Notes: a model not told the origin generated them from the sequence alone. DNA of 64,000 nt from Deinococcus malanensis (GCF_014647655.1 NZ_BMPP01000006.1:134371-198370), one strand, 5' to 3'; numbered from the stretch's first letter, positions 1 to 8,167 are shown. Made by a program: numbers and translations.

Positions 1-1
1 G

Positions 2-922
2 TTTATCGGACTGCTGCCCCGCCTGACCGGCAGCATGGCCTTTTTCGGCGATGCGATCGCCCGCCACCGCCGCACTGGCGTGAGCTATGAGCGTATGGCC
101 CGGCTGCTCCAGGATGCCCCCGATACCAAAATCGTGGAACACCACCCGGCCTATCTGCACCGCGATCCACCCGCGCCACCTGCCGCTCCCCCTGCGCTGC
201 CGCTGGAGGAACTGCACGTCGAGGGGCTGACGGCCACACACGGCGAGGACGGCATTCTGGGCGTCCGGGATGCCAGCTTCACCATCCGCCACGGTGAGTT
301 CGTGGTCGTGACCGGCCGGATCGGAAGCGGCAAAAGTACTCTGCTGCGTGCCCTGCTGGGGCTGATTCCGGTGCAGCGCGGCACGGTGAGCTGGAACGGT
401 GTGCCCATCGAGGACCCCGCCTCCTTCCTAATACCACCACGCAGCGCCTACACGGCCCAGCTGCCTAACCTGTTCTCCGATACCCTGGGGGAGAATGTTG
501 TGTCCGGCAGCAACCCGGACCATCTGAACCGGGCCGTGCGGCTGGCGGTGCTTGAACCGGACCTGGAGCAGTTGCAGAGCGGCCTGGAGACCCAGGTTGG
601 TGCACGCGGCGTGAAGCTTTCCGGTGGTCAGGTGCAGCGCGCCGCCGTGGCCCGCATGCTGGCCCGTGACGCCGATCTGCTGGTCTTCGATGACGTGAGC
701 AGTGCCCTGGACGCTCGCACCGAGGCCCAGCTGTGGGATGGTCTGTTCCGCGAACTGGACGCGACCTGTCTGGTCGTGTCACACCGCCGCGCCGCGCTGA
801 TCCGGGCAGACCGGATTCTGCTGATGCAGTATGGGCAGATTGTGGACGAAGGGACGCTGAATGAGTTGCTGGAGCGGAGTGAGGAGATGCGGGCGCTTTG
901 GGCGGAGGATGTGGGGGAGTAA
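2..922 (+). CDS. ABC exporter, C-terminal part (partial at window edge)
   Basis: The reading frame is open from base 2, so the N-terminal membrane domain lies outside the window. About 306 residues remain: the end of the last membrane helix region, a Pro-rich linker, then a full nucleotide-binding domain. Visible motifs are Walker A (GRIGSGKST), a Q-loop (YTAQ), the signature LSGGQVQRA, Walker B (LLVFDD) with D-loop SSALD, and the switch His in SHRR. The residue after the Walker B Asp is Asp rather than the usual catalytic Glu, as in the degenerate site of heterodimeric exporters. The family couples ATP hydrolysis to export across the inner membrane; the substrate cannot be told. A partner half-transporter just upstream of the window would fit, but that is inference. 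Confidence 0.85.
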   Translation, partial: FIGLLPRLTGSMAFFGDAIARHRRTGVSYERMARLLQDAPDTKIVEHHPAYLHRDPPAPPAAPPALPLEELHVEGLTATHGEDGILGVRDASFTIRHGEFVVVTGRIGSGKSTLLRALLGLIPVQRGTVSWNGVPIEDPASFLIPPRSAYTAQLPNLFSDTLGENVVSGSNPDHLNRAVRLAVLEPDLEQLQSGLETQVGARGVKLSGGQVQRAAVARMLARDADLLVFDDVSSALDARTEAQLWDGLFRELDATCLVVSHRRAALIRADRILLMQYGQIVDEGTLNELLERSEEMRALWAEDVGE

Positions 923-924
923 GC

Positions 925-1263
925 GGGGGTTTGTTTCTTAGCTGGATTGCCCCGCCCCCAGCCCCCTACCCCGGAGGGGCAGGGGGAGCTTTCGTTGCAC
1001 TCGGCAAGAGCTTTGACTGGCGCGATATGGCTGCTGGTCCAGCCAACATGTCTGGCTTCGACGTCATCCTTCGCGCCCGTTGGAAGAGCCCGCGCACTGC
1101 GCGCACGACGGCTTTCGTGGCTGGTCTCGTGATGGGGCACGGTAGGCAGTGAAAAGCAAAAGCTTTCCTTTTTTTCAGTAGAACCCTGCTGTCTTCACCA
1201 AGATACCCTGCTCGTTTACTGTCACTGCAACCCAGGCCGTCGTGCGCGCAGCGCGAAGGCCAT
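925..1263. other. Gene-free stretch before the IS701-like element
   Basis: No convincing gene is seen. The stretch holds one copy of a G/C-rich dispersed repeat (947-1002). It also holds two 15-bp inverted arms (1098-1112 and 1236-1250, TGCGCGCACGACGGC and its complement) about 120 bp apart, and a short AAAAGCAAAAGCTTTCC tract followed by a T run near 1155-1178. The short frames here have no ribosome site or recognisable product. Confidence 0.5.
947..1002 (+). repeat. Dispersed G/C-rich palindromic repeat, copy A
   Basis: About 56 bp with a palindromic core (CCCCTACCCCGGAGGGG) followed by CAGGGGGAGCTTTCGTT. It begins 25 bp after the ABC gene's stop codon, in the same orientation as that gene. 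A near-identical copy lies at 2793-2851 on the other strand, behind pyrE. It could act as a transcription terminator or mRNA 3'-end structure, or be a mobile intergenic repeat. Confidence 0.7.
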
Positions 1264-1304
1264 TATTGGGAGTCCGTTGAGTCGTAAGAGATGCACACTG
1301 GAAG

Positions 1305-2666
1305 ATGGATACAGATGTTCTGGTGGCGGATCCACTGGACCGGTACTGTGCCCAGTTGGACCATGTCTTTACCCGACCGACGCAGCGCGAAGCGCTGCGC
1401 GTGTACCTCCAGGGCTTGCCGGTCGGCACCGAGCGGCATAAAACTGCCACTGGGCTGGCGAATACCGAACCCGGAAAGGCCGGGAGCCACCATAAAGCGG
1501 CCCAGCGACTGCAGTGGTTCCTCTCCGAAAGCACCTGGAATCCGGATGCGCTGCATCAGGCCAGGCTGGACCTCATGCGCACCGTGAACCGCACCGCGCC
1601 GACAGAAGACGCCGTGCTGGTGATCACCGGTCTCGTCGATCACCAGCACGGCACGCACACCGCACATGTGGGGCGGCAGTATCTGGGAAGTCTGGGCAAA
1701 GTGGATTCAGGAATCGTTACGGTCCACGTGCTCTACGACACGCCACAGGCCTACTTCCCACTGCAATTGCGGCCCTACACGCCTGCGCATCATTTCCCAC
1801 GCCAGACCAGCGATCCCGCCTTCCGCACCAAACCGCAACTGGCCGCTGAGCTGATTGAAGCCGTGCGTCATGACTGGCCGTACCGCGCGGTAGTCGCGGA
1901 CTGCCTGTATGGGCGCAACGAGTTCTTCCTGACGTACCTGCTGGGGGGATCGATCCCCTTTGTCATGACGTTGCCCCGATCGTATGCCTGGTGGCACGAG
2001 CACGGCGAGCCGGGTGGAGTCGAGGAACTGGCGCTGCAAGCAGCGCCAGGCGACTGGCATCCATTCACTCGCACATTCGCGAACGGGGATGAACGGCTGT
2101 TCTGGCGTGCGGAACTGGCTGGGGGACCGTATGGTCGTGGTCGCGCGTTGCGCCTGGTGGTCGTGACACCGGATCCGGTGTCACTCCCGGCTGACACCAC
2201 TCAGTACCTGATCACGAACCTGCGCGAGGACGAACAGGACCTGTCTCCGTTCCGGGTGTCGACGCCCCCAGCATCCTCGCTTGAGGTGGCGCGGCTGTAT
2301 GCGCGGCGTCCCCGGATCGAGCAGGCGTATCGCGAGGTCAAGCAGCATCTGGGCTGGACGCATTGTCAGGCCCGATCTGATCTGGCGTTGAGGCGGCATT
2401 GGAGTCTGGTCTGCGCGGCCTTTTGTTTCCTGCACTGGTGGGACGAACAATCTCCTGCAGATTCTGACGCAGACGTGCATCAGGCGGGTGCATCGCACCC
2501 GCCTGGTTGGAGTGTGCTGTTACGCCAGGTCAGGCTGTGGTTGGAGCCCTTCGTGTGGGTATGGCGAGCCTGGCGCGCGTACACCACCATGCGACCTCCT
2601 CGGCCACTCCGACGACTCCTTCAACGGGTGGTTCGGGGCGACCCACTTCCGCTCTATGTCGCGTAA
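1305..2666 (+). CDS. IS701-like DDE transposase, probably catalytically dead
   Basis: This 453-residue protein would cut and join the ends of its element. It shows the IS701-type block HVGRQYLGSLGKVDSG (residues ~118-133), a second Asp in VVADCLYG, and a third acidic region in RPRIEQAYREVKQHLGW. The first catalytic block should read IDETG or similar, but residues 108-111 read TGLV. The 12 bases that encode them (1626-1637) are exactly the reverse complement of a segment encoding DETG, and they sit between 15-bp inverted arms. The frame stays open, so the protein is full length but lacks the first catalytic Asp. The start at 1305 was chosen because it is the first Met after the left terminal repeat; a start upstream is not excluded. 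Confidence 0.8.
   Translation: MDTDVLVADPLDRYCAQLDHVFTRPTQREALRVYLQGLPVGTERHKTATGLANTEPGKAGSHHKAAQRLQWFLSESTWNPDALHQARLDLMRTVNRTAPTEDAVLVITGLVDHQHGTHTAHVGRQYLGSLGKVDSGIVTVHVLYDTPQAYFPLQLRPYTPAHHFPRQTSDPAFRTKPQLAAELIEAVRHDWPYRAVVADCLYGRNEFFLTYLLGGSIPFVMTLPRSYAWWHEHGEPGGVEELALQAAPGDWHPFTRTFANGDERLFWRAELAGGPYGRGRALRLVVVTPDPVSLPADTTQYLITNLREDEQDLSPFRVSTPPASSLEVARLYARRPRIEQAYREVKQHLGWTHCQARSDLALRRHWSLVCAAFCFLHWWDEQSPADSDADVHQAGASHPPGWSVLLRQVRLWLEPFVWVWRAWRAYTTMRPPRPLRRLLQRVVRGDPLPLYVA
1611..1652. repeat. 15-bp inverted arms flanking a flipped 12-bp segment
   Basis: Arm GCCGTGCTGGTGATC (1611-1625) and its exact complement (1638-1652) flank ACCGGTCTCGTC (1626-1637). Flipping the 12-bp centre restores the expected active-site codons Asp-Glu-Thr-Gly in the same frame. 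Confidence 0.9.
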
Positions 2667-2792
2667 ATCGTGTCTAGGACAGCAAATGTGCCCACAGTCA
2701 ACGGACTCCCAATACGTGATCCCGGAGCATGGCATCGAAGCAGGAACGCTGGAAGACACCAGCACCCTGGCCATCTCCTCTCCCACCTTGCT

Positions 2793-2851
2793 GAGTGCCA
2801 ACGAAAGCTCCCCCTGCCCCTCTGGGGTAGGGGGCTGGGGGGCGGGGCAAG
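2793..2851 (-). repeat. Dispersed G/C-rich palindromic repeat, copy B
   Basis: This is a near-perfect copy of the repeat at 947-1002, on the minus strand. It begins 13 bp past the pyrE stop codon and points the same way as pyrE. The core is CCCCTACCCCAGAGGGG. Its position just after a stop codon, in gene orientation, matches copy A. Confidence 0.7.
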
Positions 2852-2863
2852 AAAACCGAATTC

Positions 2864-3445
2864 CTAAATCTCCTGCAAAGGAATCTCCGCCAGCCACCCC
2901 GGAACCTCATCCGGCAGATACGTATCAAATACCAGTCGCGTCAGCGACACTAGCGGATACCCATCCAGCAGCCCTTCCTGCGCGCGCCGGTCGACGATGC
3001 AGGCAATCGCCACACACCGACCCCCAGCCTGCTCGGCTGCACGAACCGCCTTGAGCACGCTGCCGCCAGTGGTCAGCACATCCTCTACTGCCACAAAGGT
3101 CTCGCCCGGCGTGATGGTGAAGGCCTCGCGGATCTTCATGCCGCCCTGACCATCTTTTTCGGCGAAGATCGCACGCCGGCCGTTTGCACCCTTGCCGTTG
3201 TCATAGTGACGGGCCGTCTCATAGGCCAGGGTCACGCCCCCCATGGCCGGTCCAATCAGAAAGTCAGCCTGGATGCCCTCGCTTTTCAGCCTGTCAGCCA
3301 GGGCCCGGCCAATCTGCTCGGTCAGGTGCGGGTACTGAAGCAGGGTGGTGCTTTGCAGGAACTTCGGGCTGTGGCGGCCGGAGGCAAGCAGAAAGTGCCC
3401 CTCGTGGTACGCGCCGGCCTGCTGATAGAGCTCAAGAACGTCCAT
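2864..3445 (-). CDS. pyrE: Orotate phosphoribosyltransferase
   Basis: PyrE joins orotate to PRPP to give orotidine 5'-monophosphate in de novo pyrimidine synthesis, in the cytosol. The 193-residue product has the usual family length, the PRPP-binding loop VAVEDVLTTGGS (residues ~118-129), and the conserved stretch FLIGPAMGGVTLAYE (~62-76). The Lys-rich flexible loop is represented by FAEKDGQGG. It is transcribed away from the small HTH gene at 3496, with about 50 bp between them, and is followed by a copy of the dispersed palindromic repeat. No pyrimidine operon partner is adjacent. Confidence 0.93.
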   Translation of the reverse strand: MDVLELYQQAGAYHEGHFLLASGRHSPKFLQSTTLLQYPHLTEQIGRALADRLKSEGIQADFLIGPAMGGVTLAYETARHYDNGKGANGRRAIFAEKDGQGGMKIREAFTITPGETFVAVEDVLTTGGSVLKAVRAAEQAGGRCVAIACIVDRRAQEGLLDGYPLVSLTRLVFDTYLPDEVPGWLAEIPLQEI

Positions 3446-3495
3446 GTTAAGGGCAGTATTGCATCATGCTCCGTCCGGCTGGGGCATGATGGTGC

Positions 3496-3702
3496 ATGGA
3501 TACCCGGCATGATGAACAGACTTTTGTTTCGGTGGTGGGGCTGCGGCGTCGGCTGCTGGGCATCAGGCTGGACACGCTGGCGCGGGAGGCGGCCGTTACG
3601 CCGCACCTGCTCGCTGCGGTGGAACGCGGCGAGGTGGAGCCCCGTGGACTGCACCTGCTGGCCCGCCGGACACTGTCAAAGGTGCTTGACCTTGACCTCT
3701 GA
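3496..3702 (+). CDS. Mini XRE-type helix-turn-helix protein
   Basis: This 68-residue protein is almost entirely one helix-turn-helix of the XRE/Cro type. LRRRLLGIRLDTLAREA and VTPHLLAAVERGEVEP carry the expected spacing of the positioning and recognition helices. No effector or multimerisation domain is present. It is divergent from pyrE, so the two may share a control region of about 50 bp. DNA binding is inferred from the fold; targets are unknown. It could also be an antitoxin-like protein, but no toxin partner is seen. Confidence 0.55.
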   Translation: MDTRHDEQTFVSVVGLRRRLLGIRLDTLAREAAVTPHLLAAVERGEVEPRGLHLLARRTLSKVLDLDL

Positions 3703-3819
3703 GGAACACATTGGTCAGCACCGTTCAGGGCCCCATGTTCTTCAGCGGGTCCGCGGAAATGAGGGTTGGCAGACCCTCTGCACGGCGACCCTGAGGCCGC
3801 CTCTTCAATGGAGCCGCGC

Positions 3820-4554
3820 ATGAACCATGCTTTTGTGGACGCCAGCTGGCATGAGCAGCCCGACGGCTCCGGCCTGGGCGGCTGGGGCTTGGTTCTGCTG
3901 ACCCCCGGCGCATTACCGGCGCGCTTTCAGGGACAGCTCAGTGTGCCGGACAACAATGTGGCCGAACTGCGCGCGGTTCTCGAGGCGGTGCGGCTGGCCC
4001 CGGAAGGCGAGCCGCTGAGCGTGCACACTGACAATCAGGCGGTCATCGCGGCCGTGGCCCATGGGCGTGGCCCGACCATCCTGCATGAACTGGCGCGTGA
4101 GGTGATGGACGAAGCCGAGGCGCGCGTGATGGCGCTGCGGGTCGGCTATGTACCGAGAACCCGGCGGCACATGCTGGTGGCCCACGCACTGGCCAACGAT
4201 GCGCGCCGGGGTGCCGTCTCACCGGGCGGATACGGAGATGTGGCAGAGGTGCTGATCGAACAGCGGGCCGGCCAGCCCGAAGCCCGGGTCAGCCTGCGCC
4301 GGCGTGCCGAGCGGGTCACAGCCCATGTGCCGTTTGACCCCCTGTCCGATGTGCCGCCCAGTGTGCAGGCGCTGCTGGCGGCCGTGAGCCTCGCGCAGCC
4401 GCAGGAGACCCTGGCCGTGCGCCGTGCCAGCAAGATCGCGCAGGCCCTGTGGCTCAAGCCGGAGCGTGCGCTGCGCGACGCGGTCCAGATGCAGATCGCC
4501 CTGGCACGCCGTCACGCCGACGAACATGGAGTTCAGGTGCAGTTCCAGGGGTAG
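3820..4554 (+). CDS. RNase H-like protein with C-terminal extension
   Basis: The first ~130 of 244 residues form an RNase H-type fold with the four acidic positions expected for two-metal catalysis: D7 (FVDASW), E49 (NVAEL), D71 (HTDNQ) and D127 (ALANDARRG). RNase HI cuts the RNA strand of RNA-DNA hybrids; this member may do that or act on other nucleic acid. The remaining ~115 residues are Ala/Arg-rich and have no motif I recognise. The start at 3820 is preferred because GGAG lies 6 nt upstream. An in-frame ATG at 3808 is the alternative. It stands alone between the HTH gene and the SOD gene. Confidence 0.7.
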   Translation: MNHAFVDASWHEQPDGSGLGGWGLVLLTPGALPARFQGQLSVPDNNVAELRAVLEAVRLAPEGEPLSVHTDNQAVIAAVAHGRGPTILHELAREVMDEAEARVMALRVGYVPRTRRHMLVAHALANDARRGAVSPGGYGDVAEVLIEQRAGQPEARVSLRRRAERVTAHVPFDPLSDVPPSVQALLAAVSLAQPQETLAVRRASKIAQALWLKPERALRDAVQMQIALARRHADEHGVQVQFQG

Positions 4555-4857
4555 CAGGCAGCCCCTGCGGCCTGGAACTGGCAGACCACTCCGGACCCAA
4601 ACCTCCGGTTGCCGGCTGGTGTTCAGCGGTCATGGCCGCCGAATTGACTTCGGCCTGGGCTGGAAGCATGATGGCAGAGACATCGCCCTGCTCCTGGATA
4701 CCCGTCATGGTGCTGCCTGCGACGTCATGAACACGGCCCGCGCGGGCACTATGCCTCAGCTTTCCCGTGCTTCCATACACGGTTTTCCCGACTTCAGGCA
4801 AACAGTTGACTCCGACCCTGTCCGCACAGCGCTCCTTATCCTCACCGGAGGTGCTTT
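4555..4857. other. Gene-free stretch before the SOD gene
   Basis: No supported gene is seen. The frames crossing here lack a ribosome site and have no recognisable product. A TTGACT hexamer at 4805-4810 could be a -35 element for the SOD gene, but no good -10 follows at 17 bp. Confidence 0.4.
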
Positions 4858-5406
4858 ATGTACAGAACGTCTGTCCTGCCCGTCGCCCTGCTGCTGACCG
4901 CCACGTTGGCCAGTTGCGCCCTGTTCGGCCCTACCATGGCCAGAGCGGACCTGATGAATCCTGCGGGTCAGTCCACCGGACAGGCGACCTTCATGGCAGA
5001 AGGCAACAGTACCCGGGTCCGGGTCACTGTCAGCGGTCTGGCTCCGGGGATGCACGCCATGCACATTCATGTCAATCCGGCGTGTACCAACACCACGGGG
5101 ACTGACGGAGCGACCGTGTCTTTCGGGGGCGCCGGAGGGCATTTCGATCCGGGCGGCACCAACAATCACGACGCGCCGACCGCCGCCAACACCGTGGGCC
5201 ACGCCGGCGACCTGCCCATGATCAGCGTTGGTGCCAACGGCACCGGAACCGCCGACTTCCTGACCACCAGGGTCAATCTCAGAGGCGATACCAGCGTGAT
5301 CGGGCGCAGCATCGTGATTCACGCTGCTCCCGACGACTACCAGACCGATCCGGCGGGCAACAGCGGGGCGCGCGAACGTTGCGGCGTTATTTCTGCAACC
5401 TCGTAA
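4858..5406 (+). CDS. sodC: Cu/Zn superoxide dismutase, predicted lipoprotein
   Basis: The enzyme dismutates superoxide outside the cytoplasm. The 182-residue product starts with a lipoprotein signal ending in LASC (Cys20), so it is probably anchored to a membrane. Copper and zinc ligands fit H69 and H71 (MHIHV), H95 (GGHFDPGG), H104, H115 and Asp118, and the late copper His155 (VIHAAPDDY). Cys76 and Cys175 can make the conserved disulfide, and GNSGARERCGVI is the C-terminal family signature with the active-site Arg. A strong ribosome site (GGAGGT) lies 5 nt before the ATG. A secreted SOD suits an oxidation-tolerant organism. Confidence 0.9.
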   Translation: MYRTSVLPVALLLTATLASCALFGPTMARADLMNPAGQSTGQATFMAEGNSTRVRVTVSGLAPGMHAMHIHVNPACTNTTGTDGATVSFGGAGGHFDPGGTNNHDAPTAANTVGHAGDLPMISVGANGTGTADFLTTRVNLRGDTSVIGRSIVIHAAPDDYQTDPAGNSGARERCGVISATS

Positions 5407-5520
5407 AGTGCCTTGAAGGACTGGGTCCCTGACTGCTCAACAGCAAAACGGGCAGGCTCGGCTGACATTCGCGCCTGGGGCTGCAAGAACTACCTGAAAT
5501 GAGCTTCTCCCAGAGCGTCG

Positions 5521-5555
5521 GGGCTGATCCTCTCCACATGGAGCAGAGTCAGCCC
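5521..5555 (-). terminator. Hairpin after the GNAT operon
   Basis: GGGCTGA (5521-5527) pairs with TCAGCCC (5549-5555), and inner bases (CTC...GAG) extend the pairing. It lies about 20 bp past the last stop codon of the minus-strand operon and also follows the SOD gene, so it could serve either. No clear T run is present. Confidence 0.4.
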
Positions 5556-5574
5556 TGATGAGGTCAGCCGCCAG

Positions 5575-6246
5575 CTAACGGCGGTCCAATGGAGGCACGA
5601 GAGAAGCACAACCCAGCCGCGAGGCCAGGTCAAAAAAGGCATCGTCGTGGGCGGGGCTGGTCCACGCGGGTGACTGCACCAGCAGTACGGAACTGATGGT
5701 GGCCGGTTCAGGCAGTTCGTCCTGCCGGGTCAGGGCCATGCGGTCCACGAGTTGTGTGGGCAGCAGGGCGTGCAGTTCCGTGCGTGTGCGGTCCAGGTCA
5801 TGGCCCTCAGCCACCGGAAGGCCAGCGTGCCACTGCGGATACTGGCAGGTGTAGTGACTGACAAGCCCCGCGAGCAGGGCCAGCCCGGCCCAGTTTCCAG
5901 GCCGCAGTCGCGCGCCGTCTCCACTGAAGCTGGCCAGGTCATGGTGCGAATCAACGTTCAGCACAGCCTGCCCGGGAAACTGTTCGAGCCAGTTCCAGGC
6001 GTCTGCATGACTGAGGGTCATGTATGCCGGCACGCCGGCATACTGGAGCAGGGCCTGCCAGCCGGGGTACAACGGAAAGTCCGTCTCCAGCACGCTCCAG
6101 TCCTGGCTGCTGGCGCCACGTCTGCGCGCGCGGTCGTGCCACGCCTCCAGTCGGTCGTATGGACGGTCAGGCGTTCCCCAGATCGGTGCGTCGAACACCA
6201 GTTCCCGCGTGCCGGAATACGCGTCCCAGTCCACACTCAGCAGCAT
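5575..6246 (-). CDS. Uncharacterised protein with arginase/deacetylase-like motifs
   Basis: The 223-residue product has no family I can name firmly. It contains LSVDWDAYSG at the N-terminus, LNVDSHHDL near the middle and SPAWTSPAHDDAFF near the end. That pattern of DxDxH and DxHHDL segments recalls metal-binding loops of the arginase/histone-deacetylase fold, including UPF0489-type proteins. A metal-dependent hydrolase is therefore possible, but this is inference. Its ATG overlaps the upstream GNAT stop codon by one base (TGATG), so it is probably translationally coupled as the last gene of the four-gene operon. Confidence 0.6.
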   Translation of the reverse strand: MLLSVDWDAYSGTRELVFDAPIWGTPDRPYDRLEAWHDRARRRGASSQDWSVLETDFPLYPGWQALLQYAGVPAYMTLSHADAWNWLEQFPGQAVLNVDSHHDLASFSGDGARLRPGNWAGLALLAGLVSHYTCQYPQWHAGLPVAEGHDLDRTRTELHALLPTQLVDRMALTRQDELPEPATISSVLLVQSPAWTSPAHDDAFFDLASRLGCASLVPPLDRR

Positions 6247-7205
6247 CAGTAGCGCAGCATATAGCTCACGCTGGCCGGATCACGCACGAAGCCCAGCCGG
6301 TCGTTGATGGCCAGCATCGGGGCGTTGTCGCTGGCATTGTCGGTGCGGATCAGGGTGGCGCCCATTATGCGCGCCGCACGGATCGCGGCGATCTTCAGCG
6401 CGGTGGCCACGCCCCTGCCGCGCCAGTCGCGCGTCACACCGGTCAGACCCGTCAGCAGGTCGGTGCTGGCCTCGCTGCGAAACAGCGCCGTCTGGCCGAT
6501 CAGGGCCTCACCGTGCTCGGCGACCAGATAGGCGTCTGGCAGCAGGCCCGGGTCGCCCAGCACCGCTTCCTCGAACACCTGGAAGCTTAGCGGTGTGGCC
6601 GGTTCTGCGCGTGGCACGTCTGAGCGCACGTCGCTCATCAGCGCGTGCAGGCGGGTGGGGAGATCAGGAATTCCGGCTGCGCGCAAATCGCTGAGGCTCC
6701 GCACGCGCACGCCCTGTTGGGCCAGACGGCTCTCCAGCATCCGGTACGGCGCTTCATCGAAGGTGGTGACGTCCAGCGCGCTGGTGAAATAGCGCTTGTC
6801 GCCCACGAAGCTGCGCCGGGCCAGGAACACCGGCGCGACCGAATGGTCCTCGCGCGCCAGAACACGCACGGACTCGGCGTCAGCTTCGCGCAGACAGGTG
6901 TCCAGCGCTTCCCAGAGGGCAGTTCCTGCTCCCTGACCCTGGGCCTGTGGCGCGACCGCCAGTTCCAGCGTGAAGCGCCGGGGATGGTAAGCCCCCGGGT
7001 CCTGAAAGTAGGAGGCAGTGCCAATAACCTCATCCTCAGGGTTGCAGGCCACCAGCGTACCGGACCGGTACCCCCAGTCGCGCTGTTCCTCGTCGCGTTT
7101 CCGCAGTTCAGAACCACTGACGGGGTCATGCGGCAGTGCGTCGGTATAGGCGCGGGCGGCGGCGTCCCAGTCGCCGTCCTGTGCTGATCGGACAGTTACA
7201 GTCAT
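6246..7205 (-). CDS. Double-GNAT acetyltransferase (third of three)
   Basis: This 319-residue protein contains two GNAT folds in tandem. The N-terminal domain has the acetyl-CoA loop region PQAQGQGAGTALWEAL (~residues 87-102). The C-terminal domain has RDWRGRGVATALKIAAI and ends with DNAPMLAINDRLGF, the usual late GNAT helix and strand. GNATs move an acetyl group from acetyl-CoA to an amine; the substrate is unknown. It is coupled to its neighbours (4-bp overlap with the gene before, 1-bp with the gene after). It is clearly a paralogue of the proteins at 7202-8167, 8164-9168 and 33364-34380. Confidence 0.85.
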   Translation of the reverse strand: MTVTVRSAQDGDWDAAARAYTDALPHDPVSGSELRKRDEEQRDWGYRSGTLVACNPEDEVIGTASYFQDPGAYHPRRFTLELAVAPQAQGQGAGTALWEALDTCLREADAESVRVLAREDHSVAPVFLARRSFVGDKRYFTSALDVTTFDEAPYRMLESRLAQQGVRVRSLSDLRAAGIPDLPTRLHALMSDVRSDVPRAEPATPLSFQVFEEAVLGDPGLLPDAYLVAEHGEALIGQTALFRSEASTDLLTGLTGVTRDWRGRGVATALKIAAIRAARIMGATLIRTDNASDNAPMLAINDRLGFVRDPASVSYMLRY

Positions 7206-8167
7206 ACGTTCCCCCAGTGAAATTCAATGTAGGCGGGCCGGGGCCGGAACCCCAGGCGCGTGTTCAGGGCCAGCATAGGAGCGTTGGTGGTGGCGTTTCC
7301 GGTCCACAGTTCGCGAACGCCGGCGGAGGCCGCCTGCCGCATAGCTTCCAGCTTCAGCGCCAGCGCAAGCCCCTGACGCCGCCACGCACGGCGGGTGCCG
7401 GTCAGGCCGATATCCAGCCTCTGAGGCCCGGTCGGAGAGCGCCACAGCTCCGAGAGGGCCACCACCTCGCCTGCATCGGTGACCGCCAGCAGAACGCCAT
7501 CCGGAAAGAAATTCGGGCTCTGTGCCCGTTTCTGGAAGTCGTCCAGTGTCAGCTCGGTCGCCTCGCCGCTGCGCGGCACGTCCAGCCTCGCTTCCGAAAA
7601 GGCGCTGTGGTAGGCGCGCATGGCAGCGTCATCACCCTGCTCCCGCGTCAGCTCACCCAGGGTCATGGCGCGCACGCCAGCCGGCAGCTGCGCCTGGGTG
7701 TCCCAGGCTGAGAAGTCGAAGCTGCCCAGGTCCAGGACATTGTCGAAAACGCGCATGGCCTCCTTCAGGCCATGGCGCTGCGCGAAAGCCACGGCATGCG
7801 GTTGGTCCTCGTAGGCACCTGCAAGCACTTCGCGGGCGCCGCGCAAGTGCAGGTGAGCTTCGACCTCCTGCGCCAGCCGGGTGCCCACGCCGCGCTGCGC
7901 ATGGGTGGGCATCACCATCAGTTCCACGTGGTAGCGGTCCGGGTGAAACATGGACGGGCTCTGAAACACCATGGCCTGTCCCACGGCCTCGCCGTCCACC
8001 TCAGCCAGCCACTCGCGCAGGTGAGGGCGCAGGGGGTGGTCGAGCAGGATCTGCAGGTGATGTTCGAGGGTTTCGGCCGTGAGGGGACGCTGCGGCATCA
8101 CCGCACTGAAAATCCGGGCGATCTCGGGGTAGTCGGCACGGCTGGCATCACGGATGTGGACCTTCAC
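7202..8167 (-). CDS. Double-GNAT acetyltransferase (second of three)
   Basis: The 321-residue product has the same two-domain layout as its neighbours. The N-domain CoA loop is THAQRGVGTRLAQEV and the C-domain loop is RAWRRQGLALALKLEAM, followed by TNAPMLALNTRLGFRP. In the C-domain loop the usual RGRG-type sequence reads RRQG, so CoA binding there may differ. The start codon overlaps the upstream stop by 4 bp (ATGA), and the next gene starts within its own stop in the same way. The tight packing suggests the three proteins are made together, perhaps with related substrates. Confidence 0.85.
   Translation of the reverse strand: MKVHIRDASRADYPEIARIFSAVMPQRPLTAETLEHHLQILLDHPLRPHLREWLAEVDGEAVGQAMVFQSPSMFHPDRYHVELMVMPTHAQRGVGTRLAQEVEAHLHLRGAREVLAGAYEDQPHAVAFAQRHGLKEAMRVFDNVLDLGSFDFSAWDTQAQLPAGVRAMTLGELTREQGDDAAMRAYHSAFSEARLDVPRSGEATELTLDDFQKRAQSPNFFPDGVLLAVTDAGEVVALSELWRSPTGPQRLDIGLTGTRRAWRRQGLALALKLEAMRQAASAGVRELWTGNATTNAPMLALNTRLGFRPRPAYIEFHWGNV

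Larger units (their letters stand above)
1264..2714 (+). mobile_element. IS701-like insertion sequence
   Basis: Terminal inverted repeats of 17 bp (TATTGGGAGTCCGTTGA) lie at 1264-1280 and, inverted, at 2698-2714, enclosing one transposase gene of about 450 codons. The dinucleotide TA occurs at both outer edges, but no longer target duplication is visible, so the exact ends could be a few bases off. The element sits between the ABC gene and pyrE. The encoded protein resembles the DDE endonucleases of the IS701 group; the family assignment is from memory of conserved motifs, not a search. Confidence 0.8.

Noticed and set aside
4805..4857. Classical sigma-70 promoter for the SOD gene
   Set aside because: TTGACT is present, but no -10-like hexamer occurs at 16-18 bp spacing.
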